Shown here: positions 46,755 through 57,428 of the stretch, piece by piece
How the letters are laid out: each line of letters starts with the position of its first letter
How positions within the stretch are numbered: position 1 is the first letter of the stretch
From: Lysobacter sp. A03
Lineage (GTDB): Bacteria; Pseudomonadota; Gammaproteobacteria; Xanthomonadales; Xanthomonadaceae
Reading direction: 5' to 3'
DNA: 64,000 nt
Assembly (NCBI RefSeq): GCF_000855665.1
Contig: NZ_JXSS01000048.1
Location: forward strand, 124,001-188,000
Program-made: the position numbers and the translations under genes
Notes under the pieces: model-generated
Seen by the model: only the letters and a program-made list of their open reading frames with translations
Told to the model about the DNA's origin: nothing
Databases searched by the model: none

Positions 46755-48683
46755 ATGTCGACACCCAAGATTCCCGTTCCGCGCAACGGCACCCGTGGTG
46801 ATGCTGCGGGCCACGGCAAGGCCGGCCTGGCGGGATTGATGCTGGGCGCGATCGGCGTCGTCTTCGGCGACATCGGCACCAGCCCGCTGTACACCCTGCG
46901 CGAGGCCTTCAGTCCGCATTACGGGTTGACTGCCAACCACGACACGGTGCTGGGCGTGCTTTCGCTGGTGTTCTGGGCGCTGATGCTGGTGGTCACGGTC
47001 AAGTACGTGACCATCATCATGCGCGCTGACAACGAGGGCGAGGGCGGCATCATGGCGCTGATGGCACTGGCCCAGCGCACCCTGCCCAAAGGCTCGCGGT
47101 CGGCCTACGGCGTTGGCATCCTGGGCGTGTTCGGCGCGGCGCTGTTTTTCGGCGACGGAGTGATCACGCCGGCCATTTCGGTGCTGTCCGCGTTGGAAGG
47201 GCTGGAGGTCATAGCCCCCGAGTTTGGCGCCTGGGTGGTCCCGCTGACCGTGGTCGTGCTGGTGGCGCTGTTTGCCAGCCAGCGGTTTGGCAGCGGGCGG
47301 GTGGGCAAGGTGTTCGGGCCGATCACCGGGATCTGGTTCCTGTCGCTGGCCGCGCTTGGGATCCTCAACATCACGCATGCGCCGCAGGTGCTGCACGCGG
47401 TCAATCCCATATGGGCGGTAGAGTTCTTTGCCGTCCACCACTGGCACGGCGTCTTCATCCTTGGCGCGGTGGTGCTGGCGGTGACCGGTGGCGAGGCGAT
47501 CTATACCGACATGGGTCATTTCGGTGCCAAGCCGATCCGCTACGCGTGGTACTGGTTCGTGCTGCCGGCCCTGGTGATCAATTACATGGGTCAGGGCGCG
47601 CTGGTGCTGGAGGATCCGGCCGCGATCCGCAACCCGTTCTATGTCGGCGTGCCGGAGTGGGCGCGGATGCCGATGGTTGTACTGGCGACGATGGCCACGG
47701 TGATCGCATCGCAGTCGGTCATCACCGGCGCATTCTCGGTCACCCGCCAGGCGATGCAGCTGGGTTATATCCCGCGCATGCACACCAAGCACACCTCCAG
47801 CGACACCATCGGCCAGATCTATATCCCCGCGGTGAACTGGGGAATGATGGTGGTGGTGATCGCCCTGGTGCTGGCATTCGGTAATTCGTCCTCGCTGGCG
47901 ACCGCCTACGGCGTGTCGGTGTCGGGCACGATGCTGATCGATACGCTCCTGCTGGCGATCTTCGCCCAGGCGACCTGGAAGAGCCTGCGCCGCTGGGTGT
48001 TGCCTCTGTGCGCACTGTTCATCATCGGCGACATCGCGTTTGTGATCGCCAATGGCGCCAAGATCATGCAGGGCGGCTGGTTCCCGCTGGCGCTCGGCAT
48101 CGTGTTGTTCACCCTGCTGCGCACCTGGCGCCGCGGCCGCGAACTGCTGCGCGACGAAATGCAGAAGGGCGGTATCCAGCTGGGAAGCTTCCTGCCCGGC
48201 CTGATGCTGGCGCCACCGGTGCGCGTGCCCGGCACGGCGGTGTTCCTGACGGCTGAGAAGGGCGTCGTGCCCCACGCGCTGCTGCACAACCTCAAGCACA
48301 ACAAGGTGCTCCACGAGCGCAACGTGTTCCTGACGGTGGACACGCTGAAGGTGCCTTATGCCCCCAGTGAGGCGCGCCTGCAGATCGACGCGATCGGCGA
48401 TGACTTCTACCGCGTGGTGGTGCGCTTTGGCTTCATGGAAACCCCGGACGTGCCGCTGGCGCTGATGCGCTCCTGCGATCAGGAGGACGGCATCGCGTTC
48501 GATCCGATGGAGACCACCTACTTCGCCAGCCACGAGACGGTGGTGGCGGCGGCCCGCGGTGGGATGCCGGTGTGGCGCGACAAGCTGTTTGCCTTCATGC
48601 ACCGCAACGCTGCGCCGGCGACCGGCTTCTTCCGCATTCCCGGCAACCGCCTGGTGGAGCTTGGCTCGCAGGTGGAGATCTGA
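46755..48683 (+). CDS. kup: Kup-type low-affinity potassium uptake protein
   Basis: 642 residues. The N-terminal [15 protein letters not shown] (about 34-48) and [20 protein letters not shown] are Kup signatures; about 12 membrane helices fill residues 25-455, and a cytosolic C-terminal domain follows. Kup imports K+ with H+, mainly in acid conditions. It sits between ruvA and ruvB, breaking the usual ruvAB pair, an arrangement I know from xanthomonads. TACAGT at 46693-46698 inside the ruvA end may be its own -10 element. The long antisense frame at 46692-48602 is a shadow. Confidence 0.97.
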   Translation: MSTPKIPVPRNGTRGDAAGHGKAGLAGLMLGAIGVVFGDIGTSPLYTLREAFSPHYGLTANHDTVLGVLSLVFWALMLVVTVKYVTIIMRADNEGEGGIMALMALAQRTLPKGSRSAYGVGILGVFGAALFFGDGVITPAISVLSALEGLEVIAPEFGAWVVPLTVVVLVALFASQRFGSGRVGKVFGPITGIWFLSLAALGILNITHAPQVLHAVNPIWAVEFFAVHHWHGVFILGAVVLAVTGGEAIYTDMGHFGAKPIRYAWYWFVLPALVINYMGQGALVLEDPAAIRNPFYVGVPEWARMPMVVLATMATVIASQSVITGAFSVTRQAMQLGYIPRMHTKHTSSDTIGQIYIPAVNWGMMVVVIALVLAFGNSSSLATAYGVSVSGTMLIDTLLLAIFAQATWKSLRRWVLPLCALFIIGDIAFVIANGAKIMQGGWFPLALGIVLFTLLRTWRRGRELLRDEMQKGGIQLGSFLPGLMLAPPVRVPGTAVFLTAEKGVVPHALLHNLKHNKVLHERNVFLTVDTLKVPYAPSEARLQIDAIGDDFYRVVVRFGFMETPDVPLALMRSCDQEDGIAFDPMETTYFASHETVVAAARGGMPVWRDKLFAFMHRNAAPATGFFRIPGNRLVELGSQVEI

Positions 48684-48767
48684 CTACCGGGCACGGTGTT
48701 CTGTGTGCGCGTGTTGCATCGGTAAGTGGCCGATGCCCGGCGCCTCGCACCATGCGACCATAGCGCG

Positions 48768-49832
48768 ATGAATGAGGACCGCATCATCGCCCCAGACGCC
48801 ACCTCCGAGGACGATGCCCTCGAGACCTCGATCCGGCCCCGGCGGCTGGACGAATACCTCGGCCAGGTGCCCGTCCGCGAGCAGATGAAGATCTACATCG
48901 AGGCCGCCAAGGGGCGTGGCGAGGCGCTCGACCACGTCCTGATCTTCGGACCTCCCGGCCTGGGCAAGACCACGCTGAGCCACGTCATCGCCAACGAGCT
49001 GGGGGTCGGCCTCCGGCAGACCTCCGGCCCGGTGATCGAGAAGGCTGGCGACCTGGCGGCGCTGCTGACCAACCTGCAACCGTTTGATGTCCTGTTTGTC
49101 GATGAGATCCACCGCCTGTCGCCGGCGATCGAGGAGGTCCTCTACCCGGCGATGGAGGACTACCAACTCGACATCATGATCGGCGAGGGCCCGGCCGCGC
49201 GCTCGATCAAGCTCGACCTGCCGCCCTTCACCCTGATCGGCGCGACCACCCGCGCGGGTCTATTGACGGCGCCGCTGCGGGACCGCTTCGGCATCGTCCA
49301 ACGGCTGGAGTTCTACAGCCCCGAGGAGTTGACCCGGATCGTGCGCCGCTCCGCCGGCATCCTCGATATCGCGTGCGCGCCGGAGGGCGCGGCGGAGATC
49401 GCCAGGCGCTCGCGTGGCACGCCGCGCATCGCCAACCGGCTGCTGCGGCGGGTCCGCGACTTCGCCCAGGTGCGCGCCGGCGGCGTGATTGACCACGCCA
49501 CCGCGATCGCCGCGATGGAGATGCTGAAGGTGGACCCGGAAGGGTTCGACGAGCTGGACCGCCGCCTGCTGCGCACGATCATCCAGTCCTTCGATGGCGG
49601 CCCGGTGGGGGTGGAATCGCTCGCCGCTGCGCTCAGCGAGGAGCGCGGTACGCTGGAGGATGTTATCGAGCCGTACCTGATCCAGCAGGGCTACCTGATC
49701 CGCACCGCCCGCGGCCGTATCGCATCGCCGAAAGCCTACCGGCACATCGGCCTGACCCCGCGGGTGCCGGTGGGCGAGCTCTTCGACGATCCCGTTCCCG
49801 GCGATGCCATCCCGGGTTCACCCCGCCAGTAG
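48768..49832 (+). CDS. ruvB: Holliday junction branch migration DNA helicase RuvB
   Basis: 354 residues from ATG 48768; 14 extra in-frame codons from 48726 are unsupported. AAA+ ATPase with Walker [10 protein letters not shown], Walker [12 protein letters not shown], sensor [12 protein letters not shown] and the RuvB arginine-finger segment [20 protein letters not shown]-terminal winged-helix domain ends the protein. It drives branch migration with RuvA. Followed after 38 nt by ybgC of the Tol-Pal cluster, so the ruv and tol genes form one directional run. Confidence 0.98.
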   Translation: MNEDRIIAPDATSEDDALETSIRPRRLDEYLGQVPVREQMKIYIEAAKGRGEALDHVLIFGPPGLGKTTLSHVIANELGVGLRQTSGPVIEKAGDLAALLTNLQPFDVLFVDEIHRLSPAIEEVLYPAMEDYQLDIMIGEGPAARSIKLDLPPFTLIGATTRAGLLTAPLRDRFGIVQRLEFYSPEELTRIVRRSAGILDIACAPEGAAEIARRSRGTPRIANRLLRRVRDFAQVRAGGVIDHATAIAAMEMLKVDPEGFDELDRRLLRTIIQSFDGGPVGVESLAAALSEERGTLEDVIEPYLIQQGYLIRTARGRIASPKAYRHIGLTPRVPVGELFDDPVPGDAIPGSPRQ

Positions 49833-49870
49833 GCGGTCCCCTCGCCATGACGTCCTTGGAGTCCTTCGCT

Positions 49871-50287
49871 ATGCCTGCGTTCAGCCTTCCGGTCCGGGTT
49901 TACTGGGAAGATACCGACGCTGGTGGCGTGGTCTACCACGCGCGCTACGTCGCCTTCCTGGAGCGGGCGCGCAGTGAGTGGATGCGCGAGCAGGGCTACG
50001 GCCAGGAACTCCTGCGCCATGAGCATGGTCTGGTATTCGCTGTCCGGGCGATGGAGATGGATTTCCTCAAGCCGGCGCGGCTGGACGACGTGCTGCAGGT
50101 CGGCGTCGGGCTGCAGGAGTGCCGCCGCGCCAGTGCGGTGTTCGTGCAGGAGGTGCGCTGCGAGGGACGGCTGCTGCTGACAGCGACCGTGCGGATCGCC
50201 GCGCTGGATGCGACGGGTTTCCGGCCACGGGCGATCCCCTCGCCATTGCTGGAGGCGTTGCAGGCGCAGCAGCTTCCCGCGACCTGA
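49871..50287 (+). CDS. ybgC: Tol-Pal-associated acyl-CoA thioesterase (hotdog fold)
   Basis: 138 residues from ATG 49871. This start is preferred because GGAG lies 9 nt upstream and FSLPVRVYWEDTDAGGVVYH then begins as in homologues; ATG 49847 would add eight residues. The catalytic aspartate is in YWEDTDAGGVVYHARY. YbgC hydrolyses short-chain or ACP-linked thioesters and is the standard first gene of tol-pal clusters; its link to cell envelope work is not settled. Confidence 0.94.
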   Translation: MPAFSLPVRVYWEDTDAGGVVYHARYVAFLERARSEWMREQGYGQELLRHEHGLVFAVRAMEMDFLKPARLDDVLQVGVGLQECRRASAVFVQEVRCEGRLLLTATVRIAALDATGFRPRAIPSPLLEALQAQQLPAT

Positions 50288-50384
50288 GCGCCATGAGACA
50301 CCGCAACAAGAAAATACAGATGCAAGGTTCCATCCCCAATCCAACGCATATATCGCCCCCGCACCGGGCACCGGAGATCCAGGC

Positions 50385-51167
50385 ATGACCCCAATGCTGA
50401 GCCTGATGCAGGCCGCCACCGCCGTCGAACCCCTGCCCGAGGAGGCCGCCAGCGCGAGCACCAACCTGGCGGCCACGCTGCCGCCTGCGATCACCAGCGA
50501 CGGCGGTCTCGACATCCTCCAGCTGATCCTGCATGCCTCCTTGCCGGTCCAGCTGGTGATGCTGTTGTTGTTGTTCGCCTCCATCGCCTCGTGGGTGATC
50601 ATCTTCCGCAAGACCAAGGTGCTCAACCGCGCCGAGCGCGAAGCGGAGACCTTCGAGGAGCGCTTCTGGTCGGGCACCGAGCTGAGCAAGCTCTACGCCG
50701 GCGCGACCAGCCGCAACCGCGATACCGGAGGCATGGAGTCGATCTTCGAAAGTGGCTTCCGCGAGTTCTCCCGCCAGCGCCGGGTCGCCGATACGCGGAT
50801 GCAGCTGGAGACGGCGCAGCGCGGCATGCGCGTGGCCAGCGCGCGCGAGCTGGACGGCCTGGAGCGCAACCTGGAGTTCCTCGCCAACGTCGGCTCGATC
50901 GCGCCCTACGTTGGCCTGTTCGGCACCGTGTGGGGGATCATGATCTCGTTCCAGGGTCTGGCCAACGTCACCGAGGCGACCATCGCCAGCGTCGCCCCGG
51001 GCATCTCCGAGGCCCTGATCGCGACCGCGATGGGCCTGTTTGCCGCGATTCCGGCGGTCTGGGCATACAACCGGTTCGCGACCAAGGTCGAGCGCATCGC
51101 GGTGCGGTATGACGCCTTCTCCGAGGAGTTCTCCTCGATCCTGGAGCGCCAGGTGCCGCAGGAGTGA
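50385..51167 (+). CDS. tolQ: Tol-Pal system proton channel protein TolQ
   Basis: 260 residues from ATG 50385 with GGAG upstream. Three membrane helices (about 48-72, 165-190, 200-225): LPVQLVMLLLLFASIASWVI first, then FLANVGSIAPYVGLFGTVWG and GISEALIATAMGLFAAIPAV, the conserved MotA/TolQ/ExbB core. With TolR it uses the proton motive force to energise TolA for outer-membrane constriction during division. The N-terminal 40 residues before helix 1 are longer and more Ala-rich than in E. coli. Confidence 0.97.
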   Translation: MTPMLSLMQAATAVEPLPEEAASASTNLAATLPPAITSDGGLDILQLILHASLPVQLVMLLLLFASIASWVIIFRKTKVLNRAEREAETFEERFWSGTELSKLYAGATSRNRDTGGMESIFESGFREFSRQRRVADTRMQLETAQRGMRVASARELDGLERNLEFLANVGSIAPYVGLFGTVWGIMISFQGLANVTEATIASVAPGISEALIATAMGLFAAIPAVWAYNRFATKVERIAVRYDAFSEEFSSILERQVPQE

Positions 51168-51247
51168 CCGACGGCGTGCGCGCCTTCGCTTCCGCGCGCA
51201 CCCGCTGGCCCTGACCCCCCGCCGCCCCAAGAATCCGGAAACGTCCT

Positions 51248-51684
<437 letters not shown>

Positions 51685-51688
<4 letters not shown>

Positions 51689-52695
51689 GGGAAACGCGCG
51701 CCGACACCCAACAGGCCATCGTGCTGGCGATCATCCTGCACCTTGTCCTGTTTGCCCTGATGTTCGCTGGCATGCTCTGGACGCGCAGTGCTGCGCCACA
51801 GTCGGCGGCGGGTTCGCCGGTGGAAGCCGACCTGGTGGATGCCAACGCGTTGTCCGCTGCCATGCAAAGCGTGCTCGAGGATCGACCCGAGCCGGCGCAA
51901 GCCTTGCCGGAGCCGATCGACGAGCCCGTGGACGAGCCGGTTGAACCACCTCCCGCGCCGACTCCGCAACCGCAGCCGCTGCCGTCGCCGGTCCCGGAGG
52001 ATTCGCCGACCCCGCCGCAGTCCAAGCCTCAGGATTTCATCCCCAAACCCGATACGACCGAGCAGGCCGAGGTGGTCGCCACACCGACGCCCACGCCTTC
52101 GGACGAGAAGAAGCTGCAGGAAGAAAAGCGTCGTCAAGCGCAGGTGGACCTGACCGAGCGTGAGCGCCAGCAGGAGGCCGAGCGCAAGAGCCGGCTGGCC
52201 GAGCAGGCCAAGGAAGCCAAGGAGACCGAGGAGCGCGAGAAGAAACTCGCCGAAATCAAGCGCAAGCGCGCCGAGGCCGAACGCGAGATCAAGCTGGCGG
52301 AACAGAAGCTCAAGCAGGTGGCGGACGTACAGTCGCGTGCTGCCAGTCGCAGCACCGAGAGCACCGGTGCCTCCAGCGCCAGTCCGCCGCCAGGAAACAA
52401 CGGCCGCGATACCGGATTGGAATCGCAATATGCGGCCGCCCTGCAACAGGCGATCGTATCCAAATGGACCCGCCCGGAAACGGTGCCGCTCGGGTCCAAG
52501 TGCACGATCGTCATCAAGCAGCTGCGCGGCGGCGAGGTTACGAGCGCGAAAGTGTCGTCGCCGTGTGCCTACGATGAACAGGGCCGGCGATCTATCGAGG
52601 CCGCCGTGCTGAAGGCTCAACCGCTGCCGTATGCCGGCTTTGAATCGGTCTTCGCACGCACGCTGACGCTCAATTTCCAGGCCGCCGACCGCTAG
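51685..52695 (+). CDS. tolA: Tol-Pal system energy transducer TolA
   Basis: 336 residues from GTG 51685. One N-terminal membrane helix ([20 protein letters not shown]), a Pro-rich linker (about 75-115), then a long charged Lys/Glu/Ala helix (about 135-215) spanning the periplasm. The globular C-terminal domain (about 240-336), with [20 protein letters not shown], contacts TolB and Pal. It passes the TolQR energy to the outer membrane. The proline region is longer than in E. coli TolA, the helical part shorter. Translationally coupled to tolR. Confidence 0.95.
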
Positions 52696-52790
52696 TTTCC
52701 CACCGCTTTCGCCGCGTCCGCGCGTTCAGCTTTGAGAAAGCGTTCACACGGATGCTGGTACACCTTCAGCCTCACCACGGGACTTGCCGA

Positions 52791-54122
52791 ATGAAACGAA
52801 TCACCCCGAGACTGCCTACGCTGTTTGCGATACTGACTCTCCTGTTCATGCTGCCCTTCTCATCGATGGCGCAGCAACGCGGCCTTGAGCTGGATATCGT
52901 CGGCGGCAGCGCGTCGGCCCTTCCCATCGCCATCGTGCCGATGCCCTATCAGGGGAGTGGCAAGGCGCCCGAGACCGACGTGGCGGCCGTGATCGCGGCC
53001 GATCTCAACCGTTCCGGCCAGTTCCGCACCCTGCGCGAGGGCGACCTGGTTGAGCGTCCAACCCGCGGCAGCGAGGTGAATTACCCGACCTGGCGCGCGC
53101 TCAACCAGGACTATTTGCTGGTTGGTCGCGTGGTCGATGCCAGCGGTGGCTACCGCGTGGAGTACGAACTGTTCGACGTTGCCAGCCAGCAGCGCCTGCT
53201 GGGCTTTGCGATGACCGCACGCGGCACCGCGATGCGCGATGTGGCCCATCAGATCGCCGATGCCGTGTACGAGAAGATCCTCGGCGTGCCGGGTGCGTTC
53301 TTCACCCGTATCGCCTACATCACCGCCAAGGGCGTGGGCCGCTCTACGAGCTATTCGCTGATGGTGGCCGACTCGGATGGATACAACCCGCAGACCGTGG
53401 TGAGCTCGCCCGAACCACTGCTCTCGCCGGCCTGGAGCCCGGATGGCAACAAGCTCGCCTATGTCAGCTTCGAAAGCGGGAATTCGGCAATCTACGTGCA
53501 GAACATCAGCACCGGCAGCCGCGAGGTCCTGTCCAAGTTCCGCGGCATCAACAGTGCCCCGGCGTTCTCCCCGGATGGCCGCCGCCTGGCGTTGACCCTG
53601 TCGCGCAGCGGCAACCCCGAGATCTATGTGATGGATCTGGGCAGCAAGGCGCTCAACCAGTTGACCAACCACTTCGGCATCGACACCGAGCCGGAGTGGA
53701 GCGCGGACGGCAGCGAGATCTACTTCACGTCCGACCGCGGCGGCAATCCGCAGATCTACAAGGTCTCCGCCAGTGGCGGCAGCGCGAGCCGGGTCACGTT
53801 CCAGGGCACCTACAACGCCAGCCCGGCGCTCTCATTCGACGGCAAGAAGCTCGCCACCGCGCAAGGCGCGGGCAATACCTACCGCATCGCCATGGCCGAT
53901 TCCAGCCTCGGTTCGCCGCGCTGGAGCACTTTGTCTCCGGGCTCGCTGGATGAGTCACCCGATTTCGCACCTAATGGCGCGATGATCATTTATGCTGCGC
54001 GGGAAGGCACTCGGGGTGTGCTCTATGCGGTGTCGTCCGACGGCCGGGTGCGTCAGCGTCTGGTGCTGGCCGATGGCGATGTACGTGAACCGGCCTGGGG
54101 TCCATACCGAAAGCCGCAGTGA
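52791..54122 (+). CDS. tolB: Tol-Pal system periplasmic beta-propeller TolB
   Basis: 443 residues from ATG 52791; a frame from 52752 adds unlikely residues before the signal peptide. The signal peptide ends near SMAQQR. An N-terminal alpha/beta domain (about 30-165) precedes a six-bladed propeller (about 180-440) of WD40-like beta-propeller repeats, with blade motifs [31 protein letters not shown] and [20 protein letters not shown]. TolB binds Pal and TolA in the periplasm. Confidence 0.98.
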   Translation: MKRITPRLPTLFAILTLLFMLPFSSMAQQRGLELDIVGGSASALPIAIVPMPYQGSGKAPETDVAAVIAADLNRSGQFRTLREGDLVERPTRGSEVNYPTWRALNQDYLLVGRVVDASGGYRVEYELFDVASQQRLLGFAMTARGTAMRDVAHQIADAVYEKILGVPGAFFTRIAYITAKGVGRSTSYSLMVADSDGYNPQTVVSSPEPLLSPAWSPDGNKLAYVSFESGNSAIYVQNISTGSREVLSKFRGINSAPAFSPDGRRLALTLSRSGNPEIYVMDLGSKALNQLTNHFGIDTEPEWSADGSEIYFTSDRGGNPQIYKVSASGGSASRVTFQGTYNASPALSFDGKKLATAQGAGNTYRIAMADSSLGSPRWSTLSPGSLDESPDFAPNGAMIIYAAREGTRGVLYAVSSDGRVRQRLVLADGDVREPAWGPYRKPQ

Positions 54123-54262
54123 TGCCGTCCTGATCAGTGGGCATCGCTGGCCGCGCAGTACCCGTTGGACCGTTTCCAGGTAAGCCTTTTCGTTTCACTG
54201 TTCTTACCACCGTTCCGCTCCATCGTTTCACCCTCCCATTCCGCCAAGACGAGGAAACAACA

Positions 54263-54778
54263 ATGAACAACACCACCCGTGTCCTGATGGTCGCACTGCT
54301 CTGCGCAGCTGCCATCGGCTGCTCCAAGAAGGTCAAGGAAGCTCCCCCGGTCGACACCGGCACCACCGCCCCGGGCGCGCAGACCACTCCCGGCACTGCG
54401 GCCGGCGTCTACGGTCCCAATGACCTGGATACCGACTCCTGCCTGCGCCAGCGGGTGGTGTACTTCGATCTGGATCGCGACGCCCTGCGTCCGGAGTTCC
54501 AGGCGCTGGTGGGTTGCCACGCCAAGTACCTGCGTGACCGTCCGTCCTCGCGCATGACCCTGGAAGGCCACGCCGACGAGCGCGGCAGCCGTGAATACAA
54601 CATGGGTCTCGGTGAGCGCCGCGGCAATTCCGTTTCGTCCGCGATCCAGGCCAACGGTGGTTCCGGCGGCCAGCAGACCGTGGTCAGCTACGGCGAAGAG
54701 CGCCCCGTCTGCACGGCTTCCAACGAAGACTGCTGGGCCAAGAACCGTCGTGTAGAGATCATCTACACCGCTAAGTAA
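54263..54778 (+). CDS. pal: Peptidoglycan-associated lipoprotein Pal
   Basis: 171 residues from ATG 54263 with a GAGG site upstream. Lipoprotein signal with cysteine 20 (AAIGC). The OmpA-like domain (about 60-171) contains VVYFDLDRDALRPEFQAL and the peptidoglycan-binding LEGHADERGSREYNMGLGER. Pal links the outer membrane to peptidoglycan and to TolB. The 140 nt before it hold no gene. Confidence 0.98.
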   Translation: MNNTTRVLMVALLCAAAIGCSKKVKEAPPVDTGTTAPGAQTTPGTAAGVYGPNDLDTDSCLRQRVVYFDLDRDALRPEFQALVGCHAKYLRDRPSSRMTLEGHADERGSREYNMGLGERRGNSVSSAIQANGGSGGQQTVVSYGEERPVCTASNEDCWAKNRRVEIIYTAK

Positions 54779-54790
54779 AAGGCACTGAAG

Positions 54791-55591
54791 ATGCGCAAAT
54801 TGTCTATTGCAATTGCGACATCGCTGGTTGCAGCGGCGGCCCTGGTGGCCGCCGCACCTGTTTCGGCCCAGCGCATGAGCCTGGCCGAACGGGTCGGCGT
54901 GCTGGAACAGCAGGCCGGCAACAATGACGCGACTGTCGACCTGCTGCGGCAGGTGAACATGCTCAAGGAAGAAGTCACATCGTTGCGCTCGCAGGTCGAG
55001 GAGCTCAACCATTCACTGGGCGAACTCAAGGACACCAGTCGCGCGCAGTTTCTCGATATCGACCAGCGATTGGAGGATCTGGAAGGCGGTGCGGCACCGG
55101 GGACTTCTGCAGCTATCGGCTCCGCCGATGCGCCGGCAGCAAAGCCTGTGGTCGAGCGCGCCCCGAGTGTGCATGGCGACGCAGGAACGCTGGCGATGGG
55201 GGCGGGCGAGCGCGAGGCTTACGATGCCGCGTTCAATGCCCTGAAGAACGGCGAGTACGCGGAGTCGGCACGGCTGTTCCATTCCTTCCTCGGTCATTAC
55301 CCGGAAGGCGTGTATGCGCCCAATGCGCTGTATTGGTTGGGCGAGAGCTACTACGTCACCCAGAACTACAAGTTGGCGATGACCCAGTTCAAGGCGTTGC
55401 TTGATCGCTATCCCACCCACGACAAGGCGCCCGGCGCATTGCTGAAGGTCGGCCTGGCCGAGCAGGGGCAGGGCGATGAGCAAGCCGCCGAGCGAACCCT
55501 GACAGAGGTCACCACCCGCTTTGCCGGCAGCGATGCCGCGCGTATTGCCACCGACCGGCTCGGCGCGATCCAGCTGGGCCGCCTGCGCTAG
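54791..55591 (+). CDS. cpoB: Tol-Pal-associated periplasmic protein CpoB/YbgF
   Basis: 266 residues. A signal peptide (about 1-26, PVSA/QRM) leads into an N-terminal coiled coil (about 30-95, LRSQVEELNHSLGELKDTS), a low-complexity linker and a C-terminal TPR domain (about 135-266), with YDAAFNALKNGEYAESARLF, YYVTQNYKLAMTQFKALLD and KVGLAEQGQGDEQAAERTL. CpoB coordinates peptidoglycan synthesis with Tol-driven constriction. Last of the tol-pal genes; queE follows. Confidence 0.95.
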   Translation: MRKLSIAIATSLVAAAALVAAAPVSAQRMSLAERVGVLEQQAGNNDATVDLLRQVNMLKEEVTSLRSQVEELNHSLGELKDTSRAQFLDIDQRLEDLEGGAAPGTSAAIGSADAPAAKPVVERAPSVHGDAGTLAMGAGEREAYDAAFNALKNGEYAESARLFHSFLGHYPEGVYAPNALYWLGESYYVTQNYKLAMTQFKALLDRYPTHDKAPGALLKVGLAEQGQGDEQAAERTLTEVTTRFAGSDAARIATDRLGAIQLGRLR

Positions 55592-55622
55592 CCCCCCCGG
55601 CCCGGCAAGGTGCCGCGTCGGC

Positions 55623-55635
55623 TAAAATGGGCGGA
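55623..55635 (+). promoter_or_regulatory. Candidate -10 element placed directly before queE
   Basis: TAAAAT at 55623-55628 matches TATAAT at 5 of 6 positions and ends 6 nt before the queE ATG (55635), so transcription starting 6-7 nt downstream would begin at the start codon. No clear -35 is visible. Confidence 0.35.
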
Positions 55636-56312
55636 TGAATCCTGTTACTTCCGAAGCGGGCGCACTGTCGCCTGACCGCCTGCGCCTGACCGAGATTTTC
55701 CTGTCTTTGCAGGGCGAGTCGCGCAGCATCGGCTGGCCGACCGTGTTCGTGCGCCTGACCGGCTGCCCGTTGCGGTGCCAGTACTGCGACACCGCATACG
55801 CATTCCATGGCGGGCAGTGGTGGGATATCGATGCCATCCTGGCCGAGGTGGCGCGCCATGGCGTGCGCCATGTCTGTGTCACCGGCGGCGAGCCGCTCGC
55901 GCAGAAGCGTTGCATCGGCTTGCTGGAGCGCCTGTGCGACGCCGGTTACGAGGTATCGCTGGAGACCTCCGGCTCGATCGACATCAGCCCGGTCGATACG
56001 CGTGTGTCGCGCGTGCTGGACCTGAAGACGCCCGGTTCCGCGGAGGTGGGGCGCAACCTGTGGAGCAATATCGGCCAGCTGACGGCGAATGACCAGGTCA
56101 AGTTCGTGATCTGCTCGCGCGAGGACTATGACTGGGCGCGCGAAATCGTTGAGCAGCACGGGCTGACCGCAATTTGCGACGTCATGTTCTCGCCGAGTTT
56201 CAAACAGATCAGCGCGCGCGATCTGGCGGACTGGATCGTCGCCGACCGGTTGCCGGTTCGCTTCCAGCTGCAGTTGCACAAGATCCTCTGGGATGACGAG
56301 CCGGGGCGCTGA
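55635..56312 (+). CDS. queE: 7-carboxy-7-deazaguanine synthase
   Basis: 225 residues. A radical SAM enzyme with the cluster motif C-x3-C-x2-C in [14 protein letters not shown] (about 47-60), preceded by [20 protein letters not shown], the QueE signature. It converts 6-carboxytetrahydropterin to 7-carboxy-7-deazaguanine on the path to queuosine. It lies directly upstream of queC, which takes the next step, with one base between the stop and the queC ATG. Confidence 0.97.
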   Translation: MNPVTSEAGALSPDRLRLTEIFLSLQGESRSIGWPTVFVRLTGCPLRCQYCDTAYAFHGGQWWDIDAILAEVARHGVRHVCVTGGEPLAQKRCIGLLERLCDAGYEVSLETSGSIDISPVDTRVSRVLDLKTPGSAEVGRNLWSNIGQLTANDQVKFVICSREDYDWAREIVEQHGLTAICDVMFSPSFKQISARDLADWIVADRLPVRFQLQLHKILWDDEPGR

Positions 56313-56313
56313 C

Positions 56314-57006
56314 ATGCACACGTCATCAGACAAGAAGAAAGCGGTCGTCCTGGTCTCCGGCGGCATGGATTCGGCTGTCGTGATGGCGATGGCGCGTGAG
56401 CAGGGTTTTGCACCGTACGCATTGAGCGTGGACTACGGGCAGCGCCACACATCCGAGCTTGAGGCCGCGGCGCGGGTGGCGGCGCAGCAGGGAGCCATTG
56501 CCCACAAGACCGTGCGCATCGACCTGCGCAGCATCGGTGGATCCGCGCTGACCGACGACATCGACGTGCCGTTGGACGAGGTCGCTGGCGATGACGCCAT
56601 TCCGGTGACCTACGTGCCGGCGCGCAACACCATCATGTTGTCGGTGGCGCTGGGCTGGGCGGAGGTCTTGGGATCGGCCGACCTGTTCTGCGGTGTCAAT
56701 GCGGTGGACTATTCGGGGTACCCCGATTGCCGTCCCGAGTTCATCACCGCCTTCGAGCGCCTCGCCAACCTGGCGACCAAGGCGGGCGTGGAGGGCGCCG
56801 GTATCCGGGTGCACGCGCCGCTGCAGCACCTGAGCAAGGCGGACATCGCCCGAGAGGGCGTGCGACTGGGGGTCGATTTCGCCGACACCGTGTCGTGCTA
56901 CCTGGCCGACGACGAGGGCCGCGCGTGCGGCCACTGCGACGCATGCCGGTTGCGCGCGGAAGGCTTTGCCGCTGCCGGCATTGCCGATCCCACGCGTTAC
57001 CTCTGA
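56314..57006 (+). CDS. queC: 7-cyano-7-deazaguanine synthase
   Basis: 230 residues from ATG 56314, one base after the queE stop; ATG 56293 lies inside queE. PP-loop ATPase motif [11 protein letters not shown] (about 15-25), LSVDYGQRH and the four-cysteine zinc site [17 protein letters not shown] near the C-terminus. It makes preQ0 from 7-carboxy-7-deazaguanine, ATP and ammonia. Last gene before tRNA-Lys; other queuosine genes (queD, queF, tgt) are not in the window. Confidence 0.97.
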   Translation: MHTSSDKKKAVVLVSGGMDSAVVMAMAREQGFAPYALSVDYGQRHTSELEAAARVAAQQGAIAHKTVRIDLRSIGGSALTDDIDVPLDEVAGDDAIPVTYVPARNTIMLSVALGWAEVLGSADLFCGVNAVDYSGYPDCRPEFITAFERLANLATKAGVEGAGIRVHAPLQHLSKADIAREGVRLGVDFADTVSCYLADDEGRACGHCDACRLRAEGFAAAGIADPTRYL

Positions 57007-57070
57007 CGCGCGGACGGTGAACCTGACCCCTGCGGCTGAAGCGTCTTCGCACAGCTGCGTGTTCTTGCGT

Positions 57071-57100
57071 TAGAATTCACGCCCCCGGCGCAACGCCGGG
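57071..57100 (+). promoter_or_regulatory. Candidate promoter region and hairpin upstream of tRNA-Lys
   Basis: TAGAAT (57071-57076) resembles a -10 element, with a weak TTCGCA (57046-57051) at a long 19-nt spacing. A 7-bp hairpin CCCGGCG-CAA-CGCCGGG (57084-57100) lies just before the tRNA and lacks a T-run. Confidence 0.35.
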
Positions 57101-57107
57101 CTCCTGT

Positions 57108-57180
57108 GGGCCGTTAGCTCAGTCGGTAGAGCATCGGACTTTTAATCCGCTGGTCGATGGTTCGAATCCATCACGGCCCA
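57108..57180 (+). tRNA. tRNA-Lys (anticodon UUU)
   Basis: A complete cloverleaf of 73 nt: acceptor GGGCCGT paired with ACGGCCC, D-arm GCTC/GAGC around AGTCGGTA, anticodon loop CTTTTAA with TTT at 57141-57143, T-arm GATGG-TTCGAAT-CCATC, discriminator A. The base after it is T, so CCA is not encoded and must be added by nucleotidyltransferase. Confidence 0.97.
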
Positions 57181-57428
57181 TATCTCTCTTCCGTTGCGCA
57201 CGCCGACTTCCGCTTGTATTGGCGCCGCCTTCTCCGCGTTGGCGCTATGGTGGATTGCCCGCAATGGCGGGTTGTCACTGATCGCCGGGGGCGACAGATG
57301 CTGAGCCTCAGGCAGTTCACCAACGCGGATCCAAATGCGTCAATGTTTGCCCGTGTTTTCGACCGGGCCAAATACTGCCCGTATTCCTGCTCCTCCACGC
57401 GCGCATCCCGCGCACCCCGCACTCACTC

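Noticed and set aside
46692-48602. Long minus-strand frame (636 codons) opposite kup
   Set aside because: Kup has full family motifs on the plus strand; the antisense translation is His/Arg/Gln-rich and resembles no protein. Typical shadow in G+C-rich DNA.
57108-57180. tRNA-Lys as an integration site
   Set aside because: No integrase gene and no direct repeat of the tRNA 3' end were seen in the flanking sequence.
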